A stretch of 64,000 nucleotides of DNA, taken from NCBI GenBank assembly GCA_965153455.1, contig OZ234493.1:35516213-35580212 (forward strand), written 5' to 3'. The stretch's first letter is position 1. Every line of letters starts with the position of its first letter. Source of the DNA: Sphagnum compactum (lineage: Eukaryota; Bryophyta; Sphagnopsida; Sphagnales). The position numbers and the translations under genes are program-made. The notes beneath the pieces were generated by a model. The model saw nothing but the letters and a program-made list of their open reading frames with translations. It did no database searches and was not told the origin of the DNA. Shown here one piece after another: positions 53,701 to 64,000 of the stretch.

Positions 53701-56700
53701 ATAATTAGGTTATTTATTCCTAGCCACTCATTAACATGAACTACTTAATCCCACTAGTTTCATCCTTTGGATAAGGGAGGGTAAATCTACCACTAGTAAT
53801 TTTGAATTATTAAGAAGCCTATTGTACTAACTAATCTAGAAATTTCTATTTGTTAACAAGTTGCATTCATACTAATCATGACCACTATCATTTGCTATCA
53901 TATTTAAGCACCTAACTATCTACCACAACATATCAACATAAACTCATGTTAAATAAACATTCACACACACATAATCAGCCCCCTATATGGGGATAAGGTA
54001 TTTATGAACTAGATAGTAGAACTTATGTGAGTTATGGGATGACCAAAAATGGACACCTTGGTTTCAAATGGTGAATTCAATGGGTTGGGTGTTAATTCAT
54101 GGAACATTGATCACATACCAAGGTGAAAGCATGGTAAGTATGCCAATGAGGGATACTTGATTTAATTTTTAGATTTAAGTAATGATTTTTAATTAAACAA
54201 AGAATCAGAATGTAAATAAAAAATTCAAATTCACATAAATATTTCTTAAATTCAAATATCTATGCATTTCATAACTGAAATATTAATTTTCAAATTTTGA
54301 TAATAAATTCTAGAGTTCAAACATTAATTTTTAGATTCATTATATGTACAATATAAATACATACACATAATTAATATACACACAAATACATATTTATGAT
54401 GTATGTAATATATCGTAAATATGATTTTAATACATACATCAAAATACACTGCTATGTCACCATAGAATACCTTTAAGATGTGATTAATTTGATGACTATT
54501 GCGATTGGTGGGACATATCAATACATTCATGGATGAAAGTAAACCTAAAAGCCAACCAATCGATAGGATGAAGTTTTCAATAGTTGCATCATAATTGGAA
54601 GAGTGACCAAAATAGTTGAAATTTGATCGTATAGTTGTAAATATTCTTAAATTTAGTCACAAACGATTACAAGTTGCATGTAGTTGCAAATGAAGTGGTT
54701 ACATTTTGGCTGATTTCTACTAGTGCATGTACCAAAAGCAGTTGTAACCACTATTTAATTTTTTGAACTTTGGATTGTAAAAAAAATTAAAAAAATAGTA
54801 TATAGATTTTTTTAATAAAATTTTATTGTGAATACATTATGTACATATCATAAAAATTTGGAATCAGCTAATTAATGAAAAATACATATAAGGACTTTTA
54901 ACCTCTTGTAACCATTGTTTAAAAGCTACATAAAAACAATTTTGACACTACAAGCAAAATTTGAAAAATATTTTTTAATGACATATTTTTGGATATTTTT
55001 TAATATACACCTTAACATAATAGTATTAAATTTTTAAAAAAAATTTAATATTTTTTTGAAAGATGTGTTTTTAAAATTCTAAAAATATTTTAATAATGAA
55101 ATAATGGTCTAAGGGGGCACGTGTGGCTTGATCCTAATAATGTGGTTGGACCTTCCTTACAAAAATGATTCCAATGCCCCAAAGATCACACCAAATTGAC
55201 ATTGTATAAAACCATTGTGAATTTCCAAAACAATCCCCAAAATAAAAATATCTATGTTTTTTCTGTGTCATGTCATGATGCATTTAATCACTAGGATTGA
55301 ATTGCTTGAAACCCTTTTTTAAATATTTTTTCGCTCTCTTGTATAATAACGTTCATTTACTAGTTTAGGATGGAAAACAAAAAAGATGAGAAATCCCTAC
55401 TTCCAAATTATGGATGTACACCCATTTACATGGATGAATTTTTTTAAAGTAACAAGAAAACGTTGAATTTCTAATAATAAAATAAAATAAAACAACATTG
55501 TTTGGACCTTTTTTAATAATTTTTTTTGTTTATGAAATATTGTTTATTTATTGATATAGGATGGAAAATGAAAAGGATGAAAAAACCCCACATCTAGATT
55601 ATGGATGCACACCTTTTCACATGGATGAAAAGTTTAAAATTAGAAGAAAATAAGAAATCAAAATTCAAAAATTCAAAAAAATAAAATTGAAAAAGCAAGT
55701 TTGGATTGGCTTCGAACCTCCCCCTTCCCCAAACATGTTTTCAAGCTTGCAATTTGCTACCATTGCACCCAAACTTTGTAGGTTCAAAATAATGGTAGTG
55801 AGGTAGGTGTTGGTGTTGGGTTCTTGTTGCATAAGTTGACGACGAAAGTGTAATGGCGATGCAACAACTATTGTTTTATATTTGTTGATGTTGTGTGAAA
55901 ATGATTACGATGATGAACCCAATGTTGCAACCATTGCTTGCAACTATATTGTTGTTGAGCAAGGATAAAGAAGACATTAATTTGAAGATTGATTCATTAG
56001 TTTCCCAATAGTGTTGACGCAATGTGATTTTACTTGTTCTGATGTCAAAGTGAAGATATTCAACCCAATATAGAAAATTGACAATGGTAGGACCCAAGTA
56101 ACTTCTCCTTTTCCTTTTGTTTTTTTTTTTCAATGTAACTCATTTTGTCCTTAACACTTCGGGGTACTCATAGGCCCCAATTGATGTTTAATTTTTCATG
56201 GAGTTTGAGTTAAGAAAAATCAAGAAAATCAAGAACATAGAAAATTGAATCAAACCTTCAAGAATGAAATTGAACACAATTGTCTTCAAACTTCTTTACT
56301 TCAAAACAAACAACGCAACTGTTGGAATAATAAGAAGAAAATCAAGAAAACGGAAAAAAACTTTGTTTTAATCTTCTTCTCTTTAAAACAAACAAAACAA
56401 GACACTTAGTGTTTCAATAAAACAAAAACTAACAAATAATTGAGTGCATTTCCTTTCCATGAACAAAACTATAATTGAAAGTTCTCATGGAATTGATAAA
56501 ATACAACCAAATTTCAATTCCAAAATTCATAGAAATTTCCACAAATAAAAAAAACTTAACTAAACCTTGGCACTTGCTATTAAAACATAAACTCATTTTT
56601 TTGAATTACACCAAATTTTTTAAATGATTCTTGATTTTCAAGTCTTAAGGAATCTAAACCAAAAGTTAAGCAAAAAAACTTACAAATAATTTCATATCAC

Positions 56701-57050
56701 AAAACACATGATAATATTCAATTACACAATGTTTTTCACAAAATTTTGAAGTCTCAAAAACTAAGAATGAAACTCCAAAGCACAAAATCAAAGTATTATC
56801 AATGTTGGGTAGATATTTAGAAATTGCTAGTATCCTTTATCGATCTATCCCTTGGGATATCGAGCTCCTTGATATTTGGGGGCTATGCTAGATATAAGGA
56901 TTTTACTATCTGGCATGAATATTAGATCTAAGCCTATATTAGGATATCAAGTTGGTAACTAGGTTACATTAATAATTAGGTTAGGTTGTTAGGTTAATAA
57001 GTCATTAGGTTAAAAAAAAAATGTTTTAGTCACCACAACCTAACATCTTT
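50710..57050. other. AT-rich spacer with dispersed direct repeats
   Basis: No gene is seen in 6.3 kb. Two repeat pairs stand out. One is an ACATATCAACATAAACTC...ACACACATAATCA block at about 52395-52445 and 53925-53978. The other is a CACAAAACACAT(C/G)ATAAT...TGAA(G)TTTCAAAAA...AATGAAA.TCCAAAG block at 52505-52640 and 56690-56805. Reading frames do not exceed 85 codons. Confidence 0.5.
55708..55771 (-). other. tRNA-like relic with well-kept A and B boxes
   Basis: The minus strand carries TGGGTGCAATGGTAGC (A box) and GGTTCGAAGCC (B box, matching the consensus). The span of 64 bases is about 9 longer than usual, and the anticodon arm cannot be folded convincingly. Probably a tRNA-derived SINE head or pseudogene. 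Confidence 0.45.
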
Positions 57051-57277
57051 GTTGGGATAGAGCAAAGAGGCCACAATTAACCTTTTTAATCCTCTTTCAT
57101 TTTCACTTTTTATTTTTGCCTTTCTCTTCCTTTTATTTTATTCATCTTATCCTTGTTTCACATTCACATTCTGCTCGCCCCTTCCCTGCATTCTTGTAAG
57201 TTGTTGCAATATTTGATATAGGTTTTTTTTTTTTTTTCTTGAAGTAAGGTGTTTCTTTTTTTTAATTTTATAATTTC

Positions 57278-58270
57278 ATTTGTTTGGATGTAGGTTTAAA
57301 GTTTGAAAAAAAAATACAAACCTCATTTTTCTTCCTTGGTATGTTTTTTAACATTGTTATAATTTTTTTTCTCTTTTGTTTGTTCTTTATTTTGTTTATA
57401 TATTTTTTTAATTTTTTGTTTCATTGTATTTCCCTTTGTTTGTTTCATTTCTTTCCATTCCCTTTATATATATATTTGTTTATTTTATGTTCCTATTTTC
57501 ATTTTAAAAAATTTTATGTGTGTTTTTTTCTTCTTTTCTTTTTTTCCTTCTCAATTTTGTTTTAATTTTTTATGGTTATTATAATAATTTTAATTAATTA
57601 ATTATTTATTTATTTTAAATTTAGGTTCGAAGTATGAAAAAAGAAAACAAACTTCATTTTTTTTATTATGGTCTTTTTCATTACTATAAGTTTTTTGTTT
57701 TGTTTGCTCTATGTTTTGTTTTCTTTTTGTAATTTTTTTCTTTCCTTGTTAATATGTTTTGTATGTCCCTTTGTTTTTTTCATTTTTTTCCCATTCCTTT
57801 ATTGTTATTTTAAATTTTAAATATTTTTTTCAATTTTTTCAATTTTTATGTTTTTTTTTTCTTTTTTCCTTCTCAAAATTTTCTAGTTTTTAATATTTAC
57901 CATAATAAAAAAAGTGTTTATTTTACTTTTGTGTTTTTGTTTGTTTGGATTTAGGTTTGAAGTGTGAAGAAAGAAGACAAACTTCATTACTTTTGAGTAT
58001 GGTTTTCTTTCATTACTATAAGTTTTTTTCTCTTTTGTTTGCTCTGTATTTTTTTTTGGATTTTGTTTTTTTCTTTAAGAAAATATTTTACTGTATTTCC
58101 TTTTGTTTGTTTCATTTTTTCCATTCCCTTTCCAAAAAGAAAACTTTTACGTTTGTTTCACGTTTTAATTTTCTATTTTTATTTTATATATTTCCATTTA
58201 TTTATGTTTTGAAGTGTTTATGTTTTTTTCCTGAATTTTTTTCTTGTTTTCTTACCTTTTTCTTAAAATA
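57278..58270 (+). repeat. T-rich tandem repeat, about 330-bp unit, three copies
   Basis: Copies start at an AGGTTTAAAGTTTG/AGGTTCGAAGTATG/AGGTTTGAAGTGTG block at 57291, 57623 and 57952 (spacing 332 and 329). Each continues with AA(C)AAACTTCATT, a (T)nATTACTATAAGTTTTTT-like block and a long T-rich tail. Phe-rich frames at 57284-57565 and 57945-58271 come from this composition. Confidence 0.8.
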
Positions 58271-58950
58271 GTTTTAAACTCTTTTTTTTTTAAAAATCGT
58301 TTAAATTTTTTTCTACTCATTATTTCTTTTTTGTTTCAACTTTGTTTCATTTTTTTTTAAAAAAGTTTTTCTTTTTCTTTTTGAATTTGAAATTTTCTTG
58401 TGTTGGTTTTTTTCTTATTTCTCAAGTTCGGTTTACAACAATTTTTAGGTTTTTAATTCATTTTGTTTTTGTTTTTAGATTACAAGACTAGAGGAGCTTT
58501 CTGAGTTTTTCACTCTTCACATTCCAAAGGATCATTTATGTTTTTCATTTTTGGTTGATCATAATCATTTTTTGGTATGAGAAGAGTGAAAGGTGAGTAC
58601 TTGTGTTTTTTTATAAAAGTTTTGTAACTACTTACATGGACACACTATAAACTTTATGATGTTTTTTTCAAACCTTTTGTAAACTTTACTTTTTATTGAG
58701 GTTTCTCTCCTTATTTTTATAGAACATTGTGAAAAAAAAGAAAGTGGAATGGAAAATGTACCATGTGAAGTATTCATGAATGAAGAAAAAATTGAAACAA
58801 ACTTAATGGAAGAATAGAATCCTAACTTATAAACCCAAGAGAATGTTGTCCTAGAAGATGAAATAGAAATAACAAAATTGCAATTGGAAAAGTTAATGAA
58901 TTAAAGAAGAAATGGAAAGGCTATAATAGAAATGCACTATGTTGACCTTT
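58271..58950. other. T-rich to A-rich transition, no gene
   Basis: The T-rich tail of the array gives way near 58480 to mixed AT sequence that leads into the hAT relic. It may include decayed 5' parts of that element. Confidence 0.4.
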
Positions 58951-59671
58951 TTTGCGTGTGAATGATAATAAAGAAATAGATAATAAATGTCATCAACTAA
59001 TGAGATGTTTTCCTCGTTATCATGAACCTATTAAAACATGTCATAAAAGAACAAAGCCAAGGAAATGTTTTAATATTTTATTACAAGACAAATGGAATAA
59101 CTTCCTTGAAAATTCATGTGGATGCAAATCATGCTGTTTTATACAAAAATTTTGAGAAAAAAGATCAACAATTCTTTGAAAGGAAGTGTAGAGAGAGAAC
59201 CAACTAAGAAATGTCTAAACATATCTAGGTCATCAATATTTGATTTATTTATTGCGAAAAGCCTTCACATAAATAAAGCAATGTTGAACAAAAATAGTTT
59301 TTAGAGGACCTTGGTCTATTAGTTGTAAAAAATAACTTACCAATAAAGTTGTCGAAAATGTCTAGTTAGAGAGGCTTTGTATGCATTCATGTCCTTGAAT
59401 GTAGTTTCCATCCCAAAAAACTTTTCAAATGATGTTTTGTTGAGTTTGGTAAAGAAAACTAAACAAAAGTATGTTCTACCTTTATTAAATGATTGTACAA
59501 CCATAACACAAGTTTTGATCTTTGGATGTCCAAAGGGGCGCATGACATTTTTGCTTTAGTTGTTATTAGGTGCTGATTGACAACCTAAACATGTCACTTT
59601 TAAATTTTTTAAAGCTAGTGAGATAATTGGGTAGGCTCTTACTAAGAATTTGACAAAATTATTTGATACAT
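58950..59671 (+). pseudogene. hAT-type (DUF659-like) transposase, broken and truncated
   Basis: Transposase homology is spread over three plus-strand frames. Recognisable pieces are LEDLGLLVVKNNLP (about 59305-59345), FSNDVLLSLVKKTKQKYVLP and LLNDCTT (about 59425-59500), then DLWMSKGAHDIFALV in another frame (about 59518-59562), then ALTKNLTKLFDT just before 59671. Pieces such as SKGAHDIFALV and FSND(V)L.LV.KTKQ.YVLP are typical of plant hAT/DUF659 transposases. Frameshifts and stops separate them, and homology stops abruptly where the LTR begins. The assignment comes from memory of the family, not a search. Confidence 0.6.
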
Positions 59672-60498
59672 TGTAACCCTAAATCAGGTTACATCAACTT
59701 CTGGGTGTCACTGATCAGGGAAGTGGGCTGTTGGTTAGTAGGAGCCGTTTGTTTCCATGACGGCTACTTTTACTTTACTTCCACATGGGAAGCTTTGTTG
59801 ATTTGGGAGAGGGGTGATGCACTGAGAGATTTGCATGGCGGCTGCACTGAATGGGTATGGAGCCTGTGTGGCGGCTCCGAATTATGGCTAGGGTCGGCGA
59901 TGCAATTATGGAGAATGGCGGTTTGGCACGGGAGAATGGCTGAAGCTTCTGGACGAAGCTAACGATTGAGGAATTAAGGATAGGAAGGACAGGTTTTAGA
60001 ACGGACAATTTTTGGGGGGAGAGAGGAAGGAAGACAGTAGTGAGGAGAGAGGTAGGAGTTGGATAGGGAAGAGCTTGGCTGTACTGAGAATTTTCCGCTG
60101 CGTCTGAGGTAGAGTTGAGCTCCTGTTGCAGAAATAGACAAGAGGAATTAGGGCGAGGGAGGGCAGCACATGGGGGAACGATCGGACCCTCTTCTTTCTT
60201 TTTGTGTACTGCTGATGGCAAGAATTGCTTGAGCCGTCGAGGATGTACATATTCTGTGAATGAGAATGAAGAATTCCTTTTTGAAATCGCATCAGTGTGG
60301 AAGTACATGATAGGAAGTGTGAGTCGTTGAATTGCTGTGTCGATGTGTCTGTCAGTCTGTGAATCATTGAGGAATCAGGGAGAGCAGGAAGCAGTTTGAG
60401 TTTTGGAAATGGAAAGCTGTCAGCGGGTGTGAGACCGATTTGTAGAACATAGACGCCAGGGTCCACATCAGATGGTGTATGTGTCGTCTGTTTTCACA
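59672..60498 (+). repeat. Putative 5' LTR
   Basis: The left border TGTAACCC is placed where hAT homology and AT-richness end. The right border TTTTCACA lies 15 bases before the primer site. TGT...ACA termini fit an LTR of about 827 bp. Without the 3' LTR both borders remain estimates. Confidence 0.5.
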
Positions 60499-60513
60499 GG
60501 ACCCCCTTCTTTT

Positions 60514-60531
60514 TGGTATCAGAGCATGGTT
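60514..60531 (+). other. Primer-binding site for initiator Met-tRNA
   Basis: TGGTATCAGAGC followed by ATGGTT. The first 12 bases are exactly complementary to the 3' end of plant initiator tRNA-Met including CCA, the usual primer of plant LTR elements. Confidence 0.9.
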
Positions 60532-60590
60532 GCATGTGTGAGTCTCGATAGGACCTAAGAATGTGTAAATGCAATGACAGTTGAGTCATC

Positions 60591-61254
60591 ATGTCGTCGT
60601 CGAGCGCAGATGAGATTCCGGCAGAAAAACTAACTCAGGACATGCGGGAGCAACGAATCATCATTGCCTTCGATTTTTTCACTAATTTGGGTGGACCACC
60701 GAGAGGGTCTGTTGTCCTGCGTTTTTTTGGTTTCGGCCTCATCACCATTGTAGGAATAGAACCTGAAGAGGCTCGCATAGGAGATATAGCAGTAGAGATC
60801 GCTCACAGTGGATTTTACACTCGCGCCGAGGTTTGGGTGAAGGTGAGTAATGGATCAAGGGGCTGGGTCTCAACCTCCCAGTTGCAGACACAGTACTACT
60901 TCATGACGTACCTTGCGTAGAGTGACGCCCTCGTCTGCTGAGCGACAACGTAGTATGCCAAGACTGGGGGACATTTGGGTTCCCAAATCGACTCCTTCAG
61001 CAAACCATTTTCCCAGGCTTTACATCCCTGGAGTGGAGGACTTGTTCCAGACTGGAGATCACATTATCCAAGTGGAGCATGGTGGGTCGAGGTCGCGTCT
61101 GATCAGTTGGAGGATCTGGCGCGATGCAGGAGAAAGCTGGCAATTCCAGCAGGAGTCCTCAGATGAGCAAATCTTTTCTCTTATTCCGTCTAACTTCTCG
61201 CCTTTACCTTTAAGACTTGTCGCTGAAGGTGAGCAGTCTACGTTCTTTGGTTGA
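60591..61254 (+). pseudogene. Two overlapping pre-gag frames of unknown function
   Basis: A 109-codon frame starts at ATG 60591 (MSSSSADEIPAEKL) and ends at 60920. A second frame, shifted by one base, is open from 60907 to 61254 and lacks an early ATG. They abut in a way that suggests one ancestral leader ORF of about 220 codons broken by a one-base indel near 60904-60918. Neither frame matches gag or any domain I know. Both lie between the primer site and gag. Confidence 0.45.
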
Positions 61255-61309
61255 ATCGCAACTGACTCTGTCTTAAAGGTTGTGGATTAGTGTTGCACTT
61301 CCCTTTAGG

Positions 61310-64000
61310 ATGACAAGTCCACAAGGTATGGACGAATTGTTCTGGGGGCGCGAGCATGAAGACGTCAGTGATTGGGCTGAAAGGCTCACCATGGCTGCTG
61401 AGGTGCGAGACCTCAATGCGGACAAGCTTTTTAAGATTGCTAAGCTCAACTTGAGAGGACGGGCCCGTGAATGGTTCAGGAAGCTGCAGCCAGCGCCGGC
61501 TGACTGGCTTGAGCTGAGAACACAGATTTTGCAGAAGTATGGCAAGGTGGACACTGATGACATTCGAATGAAGCTCGATGTCATCAAGCAGGAGCCCAAG
61601 GAACGGGTGCAGAGATATTTTGAGCGATTGGATAAATTGTTTCAGCGGGGGAAAATCCCCGATGCTGAGCAAAGGAGGCGATTTCTGGGTAAGTTGAGAC
61701 CAGAAATTAGGAAAATATGTGTTGTTAGGACCTACGCTGACATAGAAGAAATGGTGGGTGTTGCCACAGAACTCGAAAGGGTGCTGGGTGAGCTCGGCGA
61801 AACTCCCTTCGAACCTCTTAAGGAAGAGCAGGAGGAAGGAGTTGCAGAGACAATGATGGAGAAGCAAGTGAATGCTTTCAATGATACGCTTGTCAATTTC
61901 ATGAAGGGGAATGTGTCCAAACCTGTCACACCGTCCTCTTCCAGCATGTCTACAATGTGCCAGATTTGTAGAGGAGGAGACCACACCGCCTTAACATGTC
62001 CGAGGCTCAATGAACCCCGGCCCAAATGTGCTAAATGTGGGATGCCGCATAGGACAGAGAATTGTGGTGTGAAGTGTTCCTTTTGTGCAGGATTAGGGCA
62101 TTCGGAGGACAGATGCTGGAAGAAACCAAGGGATGGGAAGATGCACCCCGGATCAGCTAACTTCCTGGAAGTGATGCTGGATGATGAGGAAGCGACTCTT
62201 CACCGGCTTAACGAGCTGTGTGGGAGTGAGAACTTGTTCTCCTACACTCGGGTACCAAGAAGAAGAAATCCTGTGGAGGTTACGCCAGCAGCGTCTGGAC
62301 TAACAGCTGACGCTACAAATGTGGGAGCAGAAGGCAATCGGGAAGGGTCTGTCAAGTCTAAGATTCTCTCCCACTTTATCAAAGGAAAGGTATCACTGAC
62401 GCCGATGGAGACAATGATGATGATACCGGGAGAACTGGAGCACCTTGAGAATCTTGTGAAGGTAGCTCAAAGAAAGAAAGACACGGAGGCGGCAAACACC
62501 CAAGTGACGATGGTTTCAGCCGTCCCAACACTCAGGCGCCTGTACATCAGCAAGACGCACAGGAGCAAAACACTCCACCTTTCGGTGGAAGTGAATCAAT
62601 GTTTGATTGAGGGACTGGTGGACACTGGAGCATCCATGTCAGTCATGGCAGCTGCAGTGGTTCGAAAGCTGGGTCTAATGCATTTGGTAACTGGATCGGA
62701 AGCATACAAGACGGCCTCAGGTGCCATTACGCAGGCACTCGGCTGAATTGAGGAGGTGCCGATAAAAGTTGGAGGGGTACAATGCAGGATGACATTCATG
62801 GTTGTGGATACTGATAGCTATGATGTTTTGCTCGGGCTTGATCTGCTGATCAAGATTGGTGCGATTGTGGATGTAGAGCAGGGACTGATCCAAGTCAGGC
62901 GAGGTCCTGGCGCTGATGTGGAAGTGCTGCCACTCACCATGGTAAACCTGTTGCAGAGGTCGGGGTCAGCCACTGGTGACCACCATGATGATTGTGTTCA
63001 GAGACAAGCACCTGGAATTACGGAAATGAGGAGGGGAGCGTCCTATTTGTCTCGACAAGATACGGGTAAACAGTTAGCTGAGCTGGAATCTGAGTCGGAT
63101 TCTGGCTCAAGCGAAGAATCTGATGAAGAGAATCAAGCGGGGGGTACAGTTGAAGGTGAATCTGAGTTCGGGAACATCGAACTTGAAGATTTAGTGTCAA
63201 AAGAGGGGCCACCACAAATTCTGTAGCTGATGCTGCAAAACAAAGCAGACGATTTGCTGAAAGAGGAGATTACTGATGATGAGGATTATGCCGACTGGAT
63301 CCAATGGGCTGCAGAAGAGGAGCAACGTATGCAGAGCCTTTCGGAAGCAGCAATTGCAGCCGAAGAATCCGTGCTACTGCAGCTTCAGCAGATGGAGGTC
63401 GTTGATTCGAGTGGCTGTGTAGAGGAGCGCATCATGAAGAACCCCAAGGAGGACACACGGTGGGGCGAAATTTGTCAGAAGATCAGAATTGATCAGCACT
63501 TGGACAAAGGGATGGAGCGACAGTTATGGTGCGTTCTGGAACAATATCAAGATGTATTCGCCTGGAACAAAAGGGAACTTGGATGTTGCAACGTTGGAGA
63601 GCATCAAATCGACACACAAGGGTTCCCACCTTGTAAGGTAGCCCTTGGTCGATTGTCGTATTGGGAAGAGGTAGAGGTAAACAGGCAGATTAATGTGTTG
63701 GTCGAGTTGGGAAAAATGCGGCCAAGCAACTCAGCATACGCCTGCCGTGTAACTCTGCCTGTCAAGAAAGATGGAAGTAGACGATTCTGTGGGGATTACA
63801 GACCCCTCAATTTGCAAACTCGGAGGGATTCATTCCCCATGCCTCTTGTGGAGGATATCATTTCTCAATTGGGCAAGTCAGCATGGTTCACTGCACTGGA
63901 TCTGCAGTCGGGATTCTGGCAGATCAAGATGGCTCCAGAGGACATGGGAAAGACGGCACTGGTTACTAAAAGTGGGTTGTTCGAATGGACTGTCATGCCA
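61310..64000 (+). pseudogene. gag-pol polyprotein frame with two stops, 3' incomplete
   Basis: The frame opens at ATG 61310 (MTSPQGMDELFWGR). It contains a retrotransposon gag domain (GRAREWF, about 61460), three zinc knuckles (61958-62112: CX2CX4HX4C, CX2CX3HX4C, CX2CX4HX4C), an aspartic protease with DTGAS at 62621, then connector and reverse transcriptase from about 63480 with FCGDYRPLN and ALDLQSGFWQI. The catalytic YxDD motif lies beyond the window. TGA at 62744-62746 interrupts the protease and TAG at 63224-63226 lies before RT; the frame is otherwise open to the edge. Sense codons continue in the same frame across both stops, so these are point lesions in a fairly young copy. Confidence 0.88.

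Larger units (their letters stand above)
59672..64000 (+). mobile_element. Ty3/gypsy LTR retrotransposon, 5' part (runs off window)
   Basis: The element has a putative 5' LTR, a tRNA primer-binding site, a leader with two small frames, and gag-protease-reverse transcriptase in that order. The protease-RT order alone does not separate Ty1 from Ty3; RT motif style (VKKDGSRRFCGDYRPLN, ALDLQSGFWQI) places it in Ty3/gypsy. Composition changes sharply from AT-rich to balanced at about 59672. The rest of pol and the 3' LTR lie beyond the window. Confidence 0.85.

Noticed and set aside
55708-55771. Functional tRNA gene
   Set aside because: A and B boxes are good but the span is too long and the anticodon and acceptor stems do not pair.
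57284-58271. Phe-rich, membrane-like frames of 93 and 108 codons
   Set aside because: They arise from the T-rich 330-bp tandem repeat and are not conserved in frame between copies.
59775-60466. Minus-strand frames of 177 and 156 codons
   Set aside because: They lie inside the putative LTR, overlap each other and show no motif.
61238-61984. 248-codon minus-strand frame
   Set aside because: Antisense shadow of the gag frame, which has gag and zinc-knuckle motifs on the plus strand.

Overview
The window is nuclear DNA of a land plant. The evidence is GT-AG introns of roughly 90 to 1000 bp, a plastid-type NAD-dependent GAPDH (GAPCp), a plant aconitase with an organelle-targeting leader, a plant-type (CCCTAAA)n telomeric tract, and plant CACTA, hAT and Ty3/gypsy elements. 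The lineage cannot be fixed from sequence alone. The long AT-rich, repeat-filled spacers point to a large genome. About 18-20% of the window carries host genes; the rest is spacer and mobile-element debris.

Layout. (1) 127-5001, plus strand: a 12-exon taxilin-family coiled-coil protein; the 5' UTR runs to the left edge. (2) 5.0-12.8 kb: AT-rich spacer with minisatellites, a CCTA-rich tract, a tRNA-like relic and a dispersed repeat. (3) 12.8-13.0 kb, minus strand: a decayed copy of the small mitochondrial ATP synthase epsilon subunit gene, followed by foldback and minisatellite repeats. (4) 16372-21408, minus strand: a 14-exon plastid glycolytic GAPDH (GAPCp). (5) 22-34.5 kb: spacer with a 24-bp interstitial telomere tract, a 271-bp MITE with TA target duplication, a 75-bp tandem array and a diverged array at 31.3-33.3 kb. 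(6) 34578-43604, minus strand: a 19-exon aconitase whose first exon encodes an organelle leader and ends with a second in-frame Met that would give a 900-residue cytosolic-size enzyme. (7) 44-59.7 kb: very AT-rich, repeat-filled DNA with a complete 2.3-kb non-autonomous CACTA element (48411-50709, TAA target duplication), a 330-bp T-rich tandem array and a broken hAT-type transposase. (8) 59672-64000: the 5' part of a Ty3/gypsy LTR retrotransposon (LTR, initiator-Met-tRNA primer site, two small leader frames, gag, protease, start of reverse transcriptase) inserted into that hAT relic and running off the right edge.

The three host genes do not form an operon. Two belong to central carbon metabolism: GAPCp in plastid glycolysis and aconitase in the TCA/glyoxylate cycles. 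The taxilin is a vesicle-traffic protein by family. I found no CRISPR array, rRNA gene or intact tRNA gene. The most unusual items are the CACTA element with an internal long inverted arrangement of AT-rich arrays, the ATP synthase epsilon pseudogene, the nested Ty3-in-hAT insertion with its extra pre-gag frames, and the dual-start aconitase.
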